Shown here in pieces: positions 40,506-49,405 of a stretch of 64,000 nt of DNA. The stretch spans positions 190,801-254,800 of the forward strand of contig DASQAF010000023.1 in NCBI GenBank assembly GCA_035635855.1. The letters run 5' to 3'. Source of the stretch: UBA11740 sp035635855 (GTDB lineage Bacteria > Acidobacteriota > Blastocatellia > Pyrinomonadales > Pyrinomonadaceae). The translations under genes were made by a program, and so were the position numbers. The notes under the pieces are model-generated. The model saw only the letters and a program-made list of their open reading frames with translations. It made no database searches and was not told the origin of the DNA. Within the stretch, counting starts at the first letter, position 1. Each line of letters begins with the position of its first letter.

Positions 40506-42236
40506 TCACATCCCCTTGTAATCCGGACCGCCACCGCCCTCGGGAGTTACCCAATTGATAATCTGATAGGGATCCATGATGTCGCAGGTCTTGCAGTGGA
40601 CGCAGTTTGAGAAATTGATCTGCAGTTCGCGCCGTCCGTTGCCCTTATCAGTCATTTCATAGACGGCCGCGGGACAGAAGCGCTGACAGGGGTTGCCGTA
40701 CTCTTCTGCGCAGCGTGTGGCGCAGATGTTCGTGTCGAGTACGTGCAGGTGCGCCGGCTGATCTTCATCATGCGCAACCGCCGCATGATACACGTCGGTG
40801 ACCTTATTAAAAGTGAGTTTCCCGTCGAAACGAAGATCCTGGTAACGCTGCGCCGCATCATCGCCCTGGTAACCATAGGCGGATAGTTTCCGCAGAGCTT
40901 CGTGACCGGGCTCCTGATGATCTCGATCCAGAATCCCCCACGCGCGACCACCGGTTATGTACTGCAATCCGGCATTGGCCATTCCCAACCAGCGCCCGTG
41001 ACGAAAGCCTGCGTGAAAGTTCCGATAGCGACGCAACTCCGGAGTGATCCAACTCTCCTTCACGCGCCGTTCGTAACTCTGTAACTTGCTTGCCGAGAAA
41101 TCCTCTGCCAGCAGTGCCTCAAAGATTGTTTCCGCGGCGAGCATGCCGCTCTTGATGGCCGAGTGGATCCCCTTCAATCGGGCCGCGTTCAGAAACCCCG
41201 CGCTGTCGCCGACAATCAGCACGCCGTCCGCGTACATCTTCGGCATGGCGTGCCACCCACCCGCAGCGATCGCCTTGGCGCCGTAACGAATCATCTTGCC
41301 GCCGTCGAGCAGCTTGGCCAGAAACGGATGGGTCTTGAAGCGCTGAAACTCTGCGTGGGGATCGATGAGCGGATCGCGATAGTCCAAACCGGTGACGTAC
41401 CCCAGATTCAGGACCCGGTTCTGCATTCCGTAGATCCAGCCGCCGCCATACGTCCATTGGTCAGACGGAAAACCAAGCGTGTGAGTCACGCGCCCGGCCG
41501 GATAACGGTCGTCGGGCAGTTCCCAAAGCTCTTTGACGCCCAGGCTGTAAACCTGCGGCTCGCGACCTTCATCAAGACCGAGTCGCTGAATCAACTTCTT
41601 GGTTAGCGAACCGCGAACGCCTTCGCCCAGCACGGTGACCTTCGCGAGCAAATCCACGCCGGGCTCAAAGTTCGCCTTGCGCTTCCCTTCCTTGTCGATT
41701 CCCTTGTCGCCCGTGCGCACGCCGACGACCCGATCCTCCGCATCGTAAAGCATCTCAGCGCCCGGAAATTCGGGGAAGATGTTAACGCCGGCCTCTTCGC
41801 ACTTCTCGCCCAGCCATGCGGTTAGCCGGTTGAGCGAGACGATGTAGTAGCCATGATTGTTTAGCGGCGGCGGATTAATCGGTGAACGAATGGCGTGCTT
41901 CGGAGTGAGGTACAAAAACTGATCTTCTTTGACGGGCGACTCCAGCGGCGCGCCCTGCGCTTCAAAGTCGGGAATCAGCTCTGCCAGCCCGCGCGGATCC
42001 ATCACCGCGCCCGAGAGAATGTGCGCGCCAATCGATGCGGCTTTTTCGATGACCGCGATCTGAATTTCGCCCAGCGCCTTCCCTGTCCCCGGTCCCCGGT
42101 CTCCTGTCCCCATTTCTTTGGCTGCCGCTTCATTGTGCTCTCTTACGAGCCGCGCCAAATGGAAAGCAGCGCTCAGATTTGCCGGTCCCGCGCCGACAAA
42201 CACCACATCCATTTTCAAACTTTCACGTTCCATCAA
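40506..42236 (-). CDS. Electron transfer flavoprotein-ubiquinone oxidoreductase
   Basis: 576 residues. Passes electrons from ETF, reduced in fatty acid and amino acid oxidation, to ubiquinone at the membrane. FAD-binding VVFVGAGPANLSAAFHLARL at the N-terminus, HILSGAVMDPRGLAELIPDF, GEGVRGSLTKKLIQRLGLDE and VLIVGDSAGFLNAARLKGIH are typical. The C-terminal 4Fe-4S ferredoxin part has CQRFCPAAVYEM and NCVHCKTCDIMDPYQI. Full length. A TGAATG/CATTCA palindrome lies 109 bases upstream and suggests fatty-acid-responsive control. Confidence 0.95.
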   Translation of the reverse strand: MMERESLKMDVVFVGAGPANLSAAFHLARLVREHNEAAAKEMGTGDRGPGTGKALGEIQIAVIEKAASIGAHILSGAVMDPRGLAELIPDFEAQGAPLESPVKEDQFLYLTPKHAIRSPINPPPLNNHGYYIVSLNRLTAWLGEKCEEAGVNIFPEFPGAEMLYDAEDRVVGVRTGDKGIDKEGKRKANFEPGVDLLAKVTVLGEGVRGSLTKKLIQRLGLDEGREPQVYSLGVKELWELPDDRYPAGRVTHTLGFPSDQWTYGGGWIYGMQNRVLNLGYVTGLDYRDPLIDPHAEFQRFKTHPFLAKLLDGGKMIRYGAKAIAAGGWHAMPKMYADGVLIVGDSAGFLNAARLKGIHSAIKSGMLAAETIFEALLAEDFSASKLQSYERRVKESWITPELRRYRNFHAGFRHGRWLGMANAGLQYITGGRAWGILDRDHQEPGHEALRKLSAYGYQGDDAAQRYQDLRFDGKLTFNKVTDVYHAAVAHDEDQPAHLHVLDTNICATRCAEEYGNPCQRFCPAAVYEMTDKGNGRRELQINFSNCVHCKTCDIMDPYQIINWVTPEGGGGPDYKGM

Positions 42237-42627
42237 TCTCTTCCTGCTTCAATGTAGCGCAAGCTACTAGCTGGCGCGCGAGCCATTCGCCTCTGCAGTG
42301 GTGAGCGCAGAGTGCCGTGGCGTTACAGCTCATCACTTTAAGAATGAATGACCATTCAGTTGAGGAGTATAGCAGAGGAAGGAAACGCGTGAAATCAAAA
42401 CGAAGTCGAGCCAGGAAGCCAAAAAGAAGGATGCAAACAACTTGCTAAAGCGCTTGCCATATCTTTGCTGACTCCCACAATCTGATTGACTTCACCGGTT
42501 CACAAGCAGTAGCCTCTAGCCGCCTTGGGATAGCAAATATTTTGCAAGGCGCGCACTCCTCGCTTCTCTCAACTCCATTTCGACTGGCCTTGCGCCAGAC
42601 TCGACTTGCAAGGAAAGGAGTCCTCAG
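42237..42627. other. Divergent intergenic region
   Basis: 391 bases between the ETF-QO gene and the secreted protein gene on the + strand. It contains the palindrome at 42345-42358 and, close to the right end, AAGGAAAGGAG as ribosome-binding site for the + strand gene. No RNA gene or small reading frame was convincing. Confidence 0.5.
42345..42358. promoter_or_regulatory. TetR/FadR-like operator (TGAATG-AC-CATTCA)
   Basis: A perfect 14-bp palindrome with 6-bp arms TGAATG and CATTCA. It resembles operators of TetR-family fatty acid regulators such as Bacillus FadR. Its place upstream of ETF-QO, a beta-oxidation enzyme, supports this reading. The regulator itself is not in the window. Confidence 0.55.
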
Positions 42628-43782
42628 ATGTGGAAAAGAAAAACTATTTGCATCCTCGCCACCCTTGCTTTGCTCTTGGTTCCGATAACTCTGGCACAGC
42701 AACCCCAGCCTCTGACAAATCAAAATATCGCGGCCCTGGTTAGAGACGGCGTTTCGGAACGCGTCATCATTGCCGTGATTCAGTCGGGGCCAACGGACTT
42801 CGACACGTCTGCCGCCAGTCTTAGAAAACTCAACCAGCGTGGTGTCAGCACGGTCATTACTAATGCCATGAAAGTGGCCCACGCAGGCGGCACGACGATG
42901 ACGCTCACGACGGCGACATCAACGACTGACTCAGAGATGACCATATCACCCTCGATGGCGAGAACGATCGTCAAGGCCACGTCGATCCAACCCGAAGTCT
43001 GTGGAGACGAGGGTGGCCCGGTTGAAACCATGGAAGACTGTCATCCCAGATACAAAACAGGCTGCAGCGCAGCAGCCGGTTACGACGCATACTTGAATTA
43101 TCTGAAGAACCTCTTGCTCAAGCCGACTACCAGTCCCGTGAAGACCTTCAAGGCCAAGAGCGGCTTTAAGACACTTGACGACAACACTCCGGACACCTTG
43201 ACCACCAGGAACCATGGCGAGCACGCGCAAGAACTTGCCACCCTCGGCGAAGGCAAGATCGTCCAGGTTGTGGGCTATTTGTATTACGGTTATCCGAGCG
43301 GCTCTGAATCGTGTAACTGCGGTTTGGGCAGTTTGGATGCCGTCGATTATCACCTTGGGGTTGGCTTTAGAGAGTTGACCGGAACTGAGCTCACCACCGT
43401 CCGTGACGTTGCGACGTACCTTAGTAGCCACATTCGATTCAAGAGGGACGACCCGAACAAAGCTGCACTGGCGCCTTTTGAGCAGGAAAGCGTCGTCGTC
43501 GAGATGACTCCTCATTACCGGGCCAAGTTTCACCCAGGGTGGACAGTTCAGCGAGTAGAGACCGCGGTGGGCCGACAAGTGAAAATCGTCGGGCAGCTGC
43601 TAATAGACAATGCTCACGCAACCGCGACCCAAATCTGTGATTATCCCGACGCAAATATGGAAAAGTGTTGGCGTTGGTCAGCCTGGGAGGTACATCCGGT
43701 TATTGAGTTCTATGTGTGCAAGACAGCAACGCCGTGCGCGACCGAGTCTCCCAATTGGCGAAGACTTGAGGATCTGCAATAG
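42628..43782 (+). CDS. Secreted protein of unknown function
   Basis: 384 residues. Signal peptide MWKRKTICILATLALLLVPI ending near TLAQ. A small helical domain follows (LTNQNIAALVRDGVSERVII, FDTSAASLRKLNQRGVSTVI), a module frequent in secreted acidobacterial proteins. The C-terminal half (EGKIVQVVGYLYYGYPSGSE, CNCGLGSLDAVDYHLGVGF, VVVEMTPHYRAKFHPGW, GRQVKIVGQLLIDNAHA) is a beta-rich domain with several Cys, possibly an OB-like fold. The start is supported by AAGGAAAGGAG 7 bases upstream. No enzymatic motif is seen. Confidence 0.8.
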   Translation: MWKRKTICILATLALLLVPITLAQQPQPLTNQNIAALVRDGVSERVIIAVIQSGPTDFDTSAASLRKLNQRGVSTVITNAMKVAHAGGTTMTLTTATSTTDSEMTISPSMARTIVKATSIQPEVCGDEGGPVETMEDCHPRYKTGCSAAAGYDAYLNYLKNLLLKPTTSPVKTFKAKSGFKTLDDNTPDTLTTRNHGEHAQELATLGEGKIVQVVGYLYYGYPSGSESCNCGLGSLDAVDYHLGVGFRELTGTELTTVRDVATYLSSHIRFKRDDPNKAALAPFEQESVVVEMTPHYRAKFHPGWTVQRVETAVGRQVKIVGQLLIDNAHATATQICDYPDANMEKCWRWSAWEVHPVIEFYVCKTATPCATESPNWRRLEDLQ

Positions 43783-43993
43783 CGGCTCCGTAACACCAAA
43801 GCAAAGCGTCGCCGCGGCAGATCCGTCAATGATGGGGACGAGGCGCTTCAGTTGGCTTCTTTCTTGCTCGATTAAGACCCGACTAAGTCGGTACCCTCAA
43901 CACCGCCTATAGGATACGGCTGCGAAACACACAACCTTTGCCCGTCTCATTTGCTGGTGTAAACTGACGCCTCAGCTGATCGCAACGTGTGTA

Positions 43994-44803
43994 ATGAGAC
44001 CGGACCTTTCCAGAAAAACCATCTTCATTCTTGCCGCATCTGGGGTGCTACTAGCATCGCTGGCTCTGGGTCTTACTAAGGCGCGCTCGGTAATCAACAG
44101 ACGCAATTTGATCACAAGCAAAGCTCGCATGAACGAAATGCCGAGCGTGATTTTGTGGGCGTGGGAACGACCGAACGATCTTCGTTTCATTAATCCGCGT
44201 CAGACGGGCGTCGCATTCCTGGCGCGAACCATCCGGCTGCGCGCCAATGAAGTGACAGTGCGCCCACGGCTTCAGCCGCTGAGTTTGCCTGAAGGCTCAA
44301 AGGTCATTGCGGTTGCCCGGCTGGAATCTGACGTTGTTAACAAGCCTGAGCTAACGGACCAACAGCGTACCAGCTTAGCGACCGCCATCGTCGAGATGGC
44401 AAAGCTTCCCAACGTCTCGCATATCCAAATCGATTTTGACGCGACGAAGTCCGAACGTCCTTTCTATCGCGATGTTATCGTCGACGTTCGCCGTCGTTTG
44501 CCGGAGAGTGTGGGCTTATCGATTACCGCCCTCGCTTCATGGTGCGCTCATGACGATTGGATTTCCGACCTGCCTATCGATGAAGCGGTGCCGATGCTGT
44601 TCCGCATGGGTGTGGAAGAAAAGCAGTTCTCCAATCGTCTTGAATCAGGCGAGGATTTTATCGCGGCGCCTTGCCGTCAGAGTTATGGCATCTCGACAGA
44701 CGAACCCCGTGCTAATCTCAACCTGGCTCGCCGTCTCTACGTCTTCAACCCCGACCCGTGGACCGAGGTTTCGGTCCGCGCAATTCTGGAGTCCAGAAAA
44801 TGA
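43994..44803 (+). CDS. DUF3142-family protein
   Basis: 269 residues. An N-terminal hydrophobic anchor (TIFILAASGVLLASLALGL) is followed by VILWAWERPNDLRFINPRQT, GVAFLARTIRL, VIAVARLESD, HIQIDFDATKSERPFYRDVI and VGLSITALASWCAHDDWI. This order matches DUF3142, a predicted TIM-barrel-like family of unknown activity. The protein probably faces the periplasm. Its stop overlaps the start of the next gene (ATGA), so the two are translationally coupled and probably act together. Confidence 0.82.
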   Translation: MRPDLSRKTIFILAASGVLLASLALGLTKARSVINRRNLITSKARMNEMPSVILWAWERPNDLRFINPRQTGVAFLARTIRLRANEVTVRPRLQPLSLPEGSKVIAVARLESDVVNKPELTDQQRTSLATAIVEMAKLPNVSHIQIDFDATKSERPFYRDVIVDVRRRLPESVGLSITALASWCAHDDWISDLPIDEAVPMLFRMGVEEKQFSNRLESGEDFIAAPCRQSYGISTDEPRANLNLARRLYVFNPDPWTEVSVRAILESRK

Positions 44804-47091
44804 TCGCTAGAAACTCGACCAGGGCGTTCGTCGCTCTCACATTGATCGCATCGGTTTCGTTCCTGCTCCCCTACCGAACTCGGGCTTGCGGTCCCTTCTT
44901 CACCGACGCGATTTTCGTCTATACAAAGCATCCCGATTTCCCGCTCGAGAGATTTGCCGCCGGAAAGCTGGGGGTCCTGCGTCCGAGTTACGCGCGTTCC
45001 TATCTGGTTGCGGCCTATCGCAATCTGTCGGGCAACAGTTTGAGCGATGTTGAAGCGAAAGGCATCAAATCCCTTTGGGACGATCGACTTAACCTCAGCT
45101 GGGAATTGCACGATGAAGAGTGGATCAAGACGTGGGTTGAAGCGCGCAAGAAAGTCCCGGGCGTTACCGCGGCCCCTGAGATCAAAGCGTTTCGGAATCG
45201 AGAGAAGCCGCACGAGTATGAAAGCTATCTGAACTGTCAGCAGGACGCTTTCGATAACGCTGTCGCAACCTTGAACGATCGTATTAAGCAGCTCGGCGCC
45301 GACAGCCCGGGTGTCAAGAGTTGGGTGGCTGCCCAGGATCTGGTGTTTGCCAATTGTTCGGAGGGCAAACACATGCCTGCCGAAGCATCCACTGAGGCTC
45401 CTGACCTGCCGCCGCTACTGCGCGTGGACCGGGCTTATCAGATAGCCGCCGCCAATTTCTACGCCGGAAGTTTTGACGAGGCCAGGCAACAGTTTGATTC
45501 AATAGCACGCGATGACGCTTCACCGTGGCGAGACAAAGCCGCTTATCTTGCCGCTCGTTCTCTGCTGCGTAAAGGAAGCTTTGCCGAGAAGGAAGCGGAG
45601 GGACGTCCCGCGTTGGCTGAAGCTGAAACTCGGCTGAACACTATCGTCAAAGACAAATCACTGGCCTCAGTGCATCGCCCCGCCGCAAGGCTTTTGAACC
45701 TTACCCGTCTGCGTTTGCGACCAGAGGAGAAACTTCACGAACTTGCCAAGGTAATCATGAAAAGGGATGCGAGCTCAGATTTCAAACAGGATGTTTGGGA
45801 TTACACGGTGCTTTTGGACAAGTTCCTCGACATCGAAGATGAGAGCGCGAAAGCGAAGGCTGCGCCGGCAAGCCTGAAGAGTGACGACTTAACTGATTGG
45901 GTCAGCACGTTCGAAAATCAATCGCACGAATCGACCGTCCATGCACTTCAGCAATGGAAACAGACAAAGTCTCTACCGTGGCTGGTCGCAGCGCTGGAAC
46001 GCGTCGAGGGCCAGAACCCGCAAGTGGAAGAGCTTTTAGTGGCGGCCAAAGATGTGGATCATGGCTCGCCTGCTTTTCCGTCGACGGTTTTTCACAGAGC
46101 GCGCCTACTACTAGCGTTCGGGCGGGCCGGGGAAGCGCGCTCGTTGATAGACCAGACACTCGCAGATAATCGTCGGCAGTTACCGCCATCCGCAATTAAC
46201 AAGCTGTTGGAGCAGCGTATCTTAATGGCAGGGAATCTCGAAGAGTTTCTTGCAGCCTCGCAACGCAAGCCCGCCGGTTTTAGCGATAACAACGATGGTC
46301 GTGAAATTCCCGATGAAGACATTCCGACGGCCGAAAACCTCAAACGCCCGGAACTCTTCTTTGATTCAGACTCCGCTGCAATCTTTAACCAGGCTATGCC
46401 GGTCACAATACTTCTCGAGGCGGCGCGCAACACGACTGTAGCAACGAATCTCCATCGCGATCTGGCTCAAGCGACGTTCGTGCGGGCTGCCTTACTTGAT
46501 GACCGCGAGACTGCTGTGCGGGCAGGAAGAATTTTTGCGGGTCTAAAGCCTGAAGTACGCCAATACATTACTGCGTACGAAGGCGCAGCGACGCCGGATG
46601 CTCGCCGCTTCGCTGCGGCATTTACTTCTCTGAAGTTTCCAGGGTTACGACCTAATGTCTCAGCCGGCATCGGCCGCACAACCGCGCTTGCAGAGATAGA
46701 TAGCTATCGCGACAACTACTGGTGCGCGGCTCCACCGTTTTCACTCTCCGGGACCTCTTCGGGAGGTGAAGGCGGAGAATCTAAAGCTAAGCCGGTGGTA
46801 CCGCCTGCTTTTTTGATGTCTTCACGAGCCTCGGCCAACAACCAACTCGCTGCTTTGCAAGCCCTGGGCACCGCCCCCAACTATCTCTGTCGCATAGCAA
46901 TCGAATGGACAGAGAAAAATCCGGCTGACCCGCGCTCACCTGAAGCTTTGCACCTCGCCGTTAGATCTACTCGCTACGGCTGTACCGATAAGGAAACCGG
47001 GCGGTGGTCAAAGGCAGCCTATGACTTGCTCCATCGCCGGTATCCCAATACGGTCTGGGCCAAGAACACAAAGTATTGGTTCAAAGACTGA
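44800..47091 (+). CDS. Large exported helical-repeat protein of unknown function
   Basis: 763 residues. Signal peptide (AFVALTLIASVSFLLPY) followed at once by RACGPFFTDAIFVYTKHPDF, a motif shared by a family of exported proteins often paired with DUF3142 genes. The rest is mostly helical with TPR/Sel1-like pairs (YQIAAANFYAGSFDEARQQF, AAYLAARSLLRKGSFAEKE, RSPEALHLAVRSTRYGCTDK). No catalytic motif. Coupled by ATGA overlap to the DUF3142 gene. The true start is the ATG at 44800; 14 further in-frame codons upstream lie inside the neighbour. Confidence 0.8.
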   Translation: MIARNSTRAFVALTLIASVSFLLPYRTRACGPFFTDAIFVYTKHPDFPLERFAAGKLGVLRPSYARSYLVAAYRNLSGNSLSDVEAKGIKSLWDDRLNLSWELHDEEWIKTWVEARKKVPGVTAAPEIKAFRNREKPHEYESYLNCQQDAFDNAVATLNDRIKQLGADSPGVKSWVAAQDLVFANCSEGKHMPAEASTEAPDLPPLLRVDRAYQIAAANFYAGSFDEARQQFDSIARDDASPWRDKAAYLAARSLLRKGSFAEKEAEGRPALAEAETRLNTIVKDKSLASVHRPAARLLNLTRLRLRPEEKLHELAKVIMKRDASSDFKQDVWDYTVLLDKFLDIEDESAKAKAAPASLKSDDLTDWVSTFENQSHESTVHALQQWKQTKSLPWLVAALERVEGQNPQVEELLVAAKDVDHGSPAFPSTVFHRARLLLAFGRAGEARSLIDQTLADNRRQLPPSAINKLLEQRILMAGNLEEFLAASQRKPAGFSDNNDGREIPDEDIPTAENLKRPELFFDSDSAAIFNQAMPVTILLEAARNTTVATNLHRDLAQATFVRAALLDDRETAVRAGRIFAGLKPEVRQYITAYEGAATPDARRFAAAFTSLKFPGLRPNVSAGIGRTTALAEIDSYRDNYWCAAPPFSLSGTSSGGEGGESKAKPVVPPAFLMSSRASANNQLAALQALGTAPNYLCRIAIEWTEKNPADPRSPEALHLAVRSTRYGCTDKETGRWSKAAYDLLHRRYPNTVWAKNTKYWFKD

Positions 47092-47119
47092 ATGAGGGTC
47101 GCTCGGACAAGGAACAAGC

Positions 47120-49219
47120 GTGAAGGAAAATAAGCACACCAACAATCTAATCAACGAGACGAGTCCTTACCTTCGGCAGCACGCCCACAACCCGGTCGAT
47201 TGGTATCCGTGGGGCGACGCCGCGCTCGCCAAAGCACGTGCGGAGGACAAACCAATCCTCCTTAGCATCGGGTACTCGGCGTGCCACTGGTGCCACGTGA
47301 TGGAACATGAGTCGTTCGAGAACGAAGAAATCGCCAAGCTCATGAACGAGAACTTTGTGAATATTAAGGTGGATCGTGAAGAGCGGCCGGATCTCGATCA
47401 GATTTACATGAGTGCGGTACAGATGATGACCGGTCAGGGCGGATGGCCGATGACCATGTTCCTAACGCCAGCGGGTGTTCCTTTCTTTGGCGGCACGTAC
47501 TTTCCGCCGGCAGATCGCTACAACATGCCGGGCTTTCCCCGCGTGTTATTAAGCGTGGCCGAAGCCTACCGCTCGCAACCCGAACAGGTTGCCGGCACGG
47601 CAACCGCGATGCTGGGCGAACTCAGACGCGTCGGGCTGGCGGAACCTTCGCGAGAAAAGCTCACGCGCGAGCTTCTTGATGCCTCATACCGCCGCATCGC
47701 GGCCAACTATGATCGCGTCAACGGAGGTTTCGGTGGTGCGCCTAAGTTTCCGCCGGCAATGACGCTTGAATTTCTGCTGCACACTTTTCATCGCACCGGC
47801 GACGGCGAGGCTCAGAAAATGGTCGAGCACACTGCACGAAAGATGGCGAACGGCGGGATGTACGACCAGATCGGCGGCGGCTTTCATCGCTACTCGGTCG
47901 ATGCCAGGTGGTTGGTGCCACACTTCGAAAAGATGCTATATGACAATGCGCTGCTATCACGCATGTATTTGCATCTCTATCAGGCAACAAAGAATCCCGA
48001 TGCGCGCCGGGTGGCGGAAGAAACTCTCGATTACGTGGTGCGCGAAATGACCGACCCGGCAGGCGGATTTTATTCCAGCCAGGATGCTGATTCCGAGGGC
48101 CACGAAGGAAAGTTTTTTGTCTGGACGCGCCAGGAAATTATTGACGCCCTGCAACAACCGGACGCGGATCTCTTCTGCGACTATTTCAACGTCACTGAAA
48201 GTGGAAACTTCGAGGGCCAAAATATTCTGAATGTGACTGAGACGCTCGAGGATGTGGCCGCCCTAAATAAGTTGTCTGTCGAGAAACTGCGCGAAACCCT
48301 GGAGGCGGGCCGTCGCAAGCTTTCCACGATTCGCGAGCGGCGGATCAAGCCGGGCCGCGATGAAAAAATCCTCACTGCCTGGAATGGATTGATGTTGTCG
48401 AGTTTCGCTGAAGCCGCCGCCATCCTGGATCGTCCCGATTACCGGCGGGTGGCCGAGGCAAACGCCAGTTTTCTACTGGAGCATCTTCTGAATGATGGCC
48501 TGCTCCTCAGAACCTCCAAAGCCGGCGAAGCAAAGCTTAATGCCTACCTCGAAGACTATGCCTGTTTGATCGATGGTTTGATTTCGCTCTATGAAGCAAC
48601 CGGTACGCTCAAATGGATTGAGAGCGCGATCTCCCTCGCTGACCGAATGATCGATGAATTTTGGGACGACGAATCGGGCGGCTTTTTCTTTACCGGAAAG
48701 AGTCACGAACAGTTGATCGTTCGTTCGAAAGAATTCCTCGACAACGCTACGCCTTCCGGCAACTCTATCGCCACGTTATCGCTGCTCAGACTGAACGTGC
48801 TAACTGGAAACGAAAACTATCGCCGGCTGGCGACCACCGTCTTGCGCCTGTTGGCCGACCAGATTGGAAGGTACCCTTCCGCTTTCGGTTTTGCCTTGAC
48901 CGCCCTCGACTTCTATTTAGACGTTCCGCTTGAGATTGCCATCGTCGGAGACCCGGCCGATAGCCGCCTATCTGAACTTTTAACGGTGGTCTGGCAAACC
49001 TATGTCCCAAATCGAGTGGTCGCCCTGTGCACAGAAGACCATAAAAAGGCCGCCAAACTACTTCCACTCCTGCGTCAGAGGGACACGCTGGCATCGCAAC
49101 CGACCGCCTTTGTATGCGAAGCCTACACCTGCAGAGCTCCCGCCCACAGCGCCGACGAACTGTCTCCGCAACTGTCCCCCAAGGTCAGCCAGCACCAAAA
49201 GCCCAGCCTCTTAGGCTAG
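47120..49219 (+). CDS. YyaL/spermatogenesis-associated 20-type thioredoxin-domain protein
   Basis: 699 residues. NETSPYLRQHAHNPVDWYPW and GYSACHWCHVMEHESFENEE form the DUF255 thioredoxin-like domain with a CHWC motif. The following alpha/alpha barrel (GGFGGAPKFPPAMTLEFLL, GGGFHRYSVDARWLVPHFEK, YSSQDADSEGHEGKFFVWT) resembles N-acylglucosamine epimerase/cellobiose epimerase barrels. Conserved from bacteria to mammals; activity is unknown. It starts 28 bases after the previous gene, so may be in the same transcript. Length is normal. Confidence 0.93.
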   Translation: MKENKHTNNLINETSPYLRQHAHNPVDWYPWGDAALAKARAEDKPILLSIGYSACHWCHVMEHESFENEEIAKLMNENFVNIKVDREERPDLDQIYMSAVQMMTGQGGWPMTMFLTPAGVPFFGGTYFPPADRYNMPGFPRVLLSVAEAYRSQPEQVAGTATAMLGELRRVGLAEPSREKLTRELLDASYRRIAANYDRVNGGFGGAPKFPPAMTLEFLLHTFHRTGDGEAQKMVEHTARKMANGGMYDQIGGGFHRYSVDARWLVPHFEKMLYDNALLSRMYLHLYQATKNPDARRVAEETLDYVVREMTDPAGGFYSSQDADSEGHEGKFFVWTRQEIIDALQQPDADLFCDYFNVTESGNFEGQNILNVTETLEDVAALNKLSVEKLRETLEAGRRKLSTIRERRIKPGRDEKILTAWNGLMLSSFAEAAAILDRPDYRRVAEANASFLLEHLLNDGLLLRTSKAGEAKLNAYLEDYACLIDGLISLYEATGTLKWIESAISLADRMIDEFWDDESGGFFFTGKSHEQLIVRSKEFLDNATPSGNSIATLSLLRLNVLTGNENYRRLATTVLRLLADQIGRYPSAFGFALTALDFYLDVPLEIAIVGDPADSRLSELLTVVWQTYVPNRVVALCTEDHKKAAKLLPLLRQRDTLASQPTAFVCEAYTCRAPAHSADELSPQLSPKVSQHQKPSLLG

Positions 49220-49290
49220 AAATCAACCCAAAAAGGCGAGAATTCCGTTGACTTTGTTTGGTCGCCCCCGGTATTCTCCTAGTGGCCAAC

Positions 49291-49377
49291 GATGTTGGCC
49301 GTCGTCGGCTCGATATAAACTCTCACGCGTCATGTCAATACACGGCGATGTTAGTCGTCGTCCTCTCGGTTATAAAT
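49291..49377 (+). repeat. Two imperfect direct repeats upstream of the HD-GYP gene
   Basis: GATGTTGGCCGTCGTCGGCT (49291-49310) then CGATATAAAC, and GATGTTAGTCGTCGTCCTCT (49347-49366) then CGGTTATAAAT, 56 bases apart. Both end in a TATAAA sequence that could be a -10 element, so this may be a duplicated promoter or regulator-binding unit. No other copies were seen. Confidence 0.45.
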
Positions 49378-49405
49378 TTCCTGGAAAGTTCTTGACGAGA
49401 AAACA

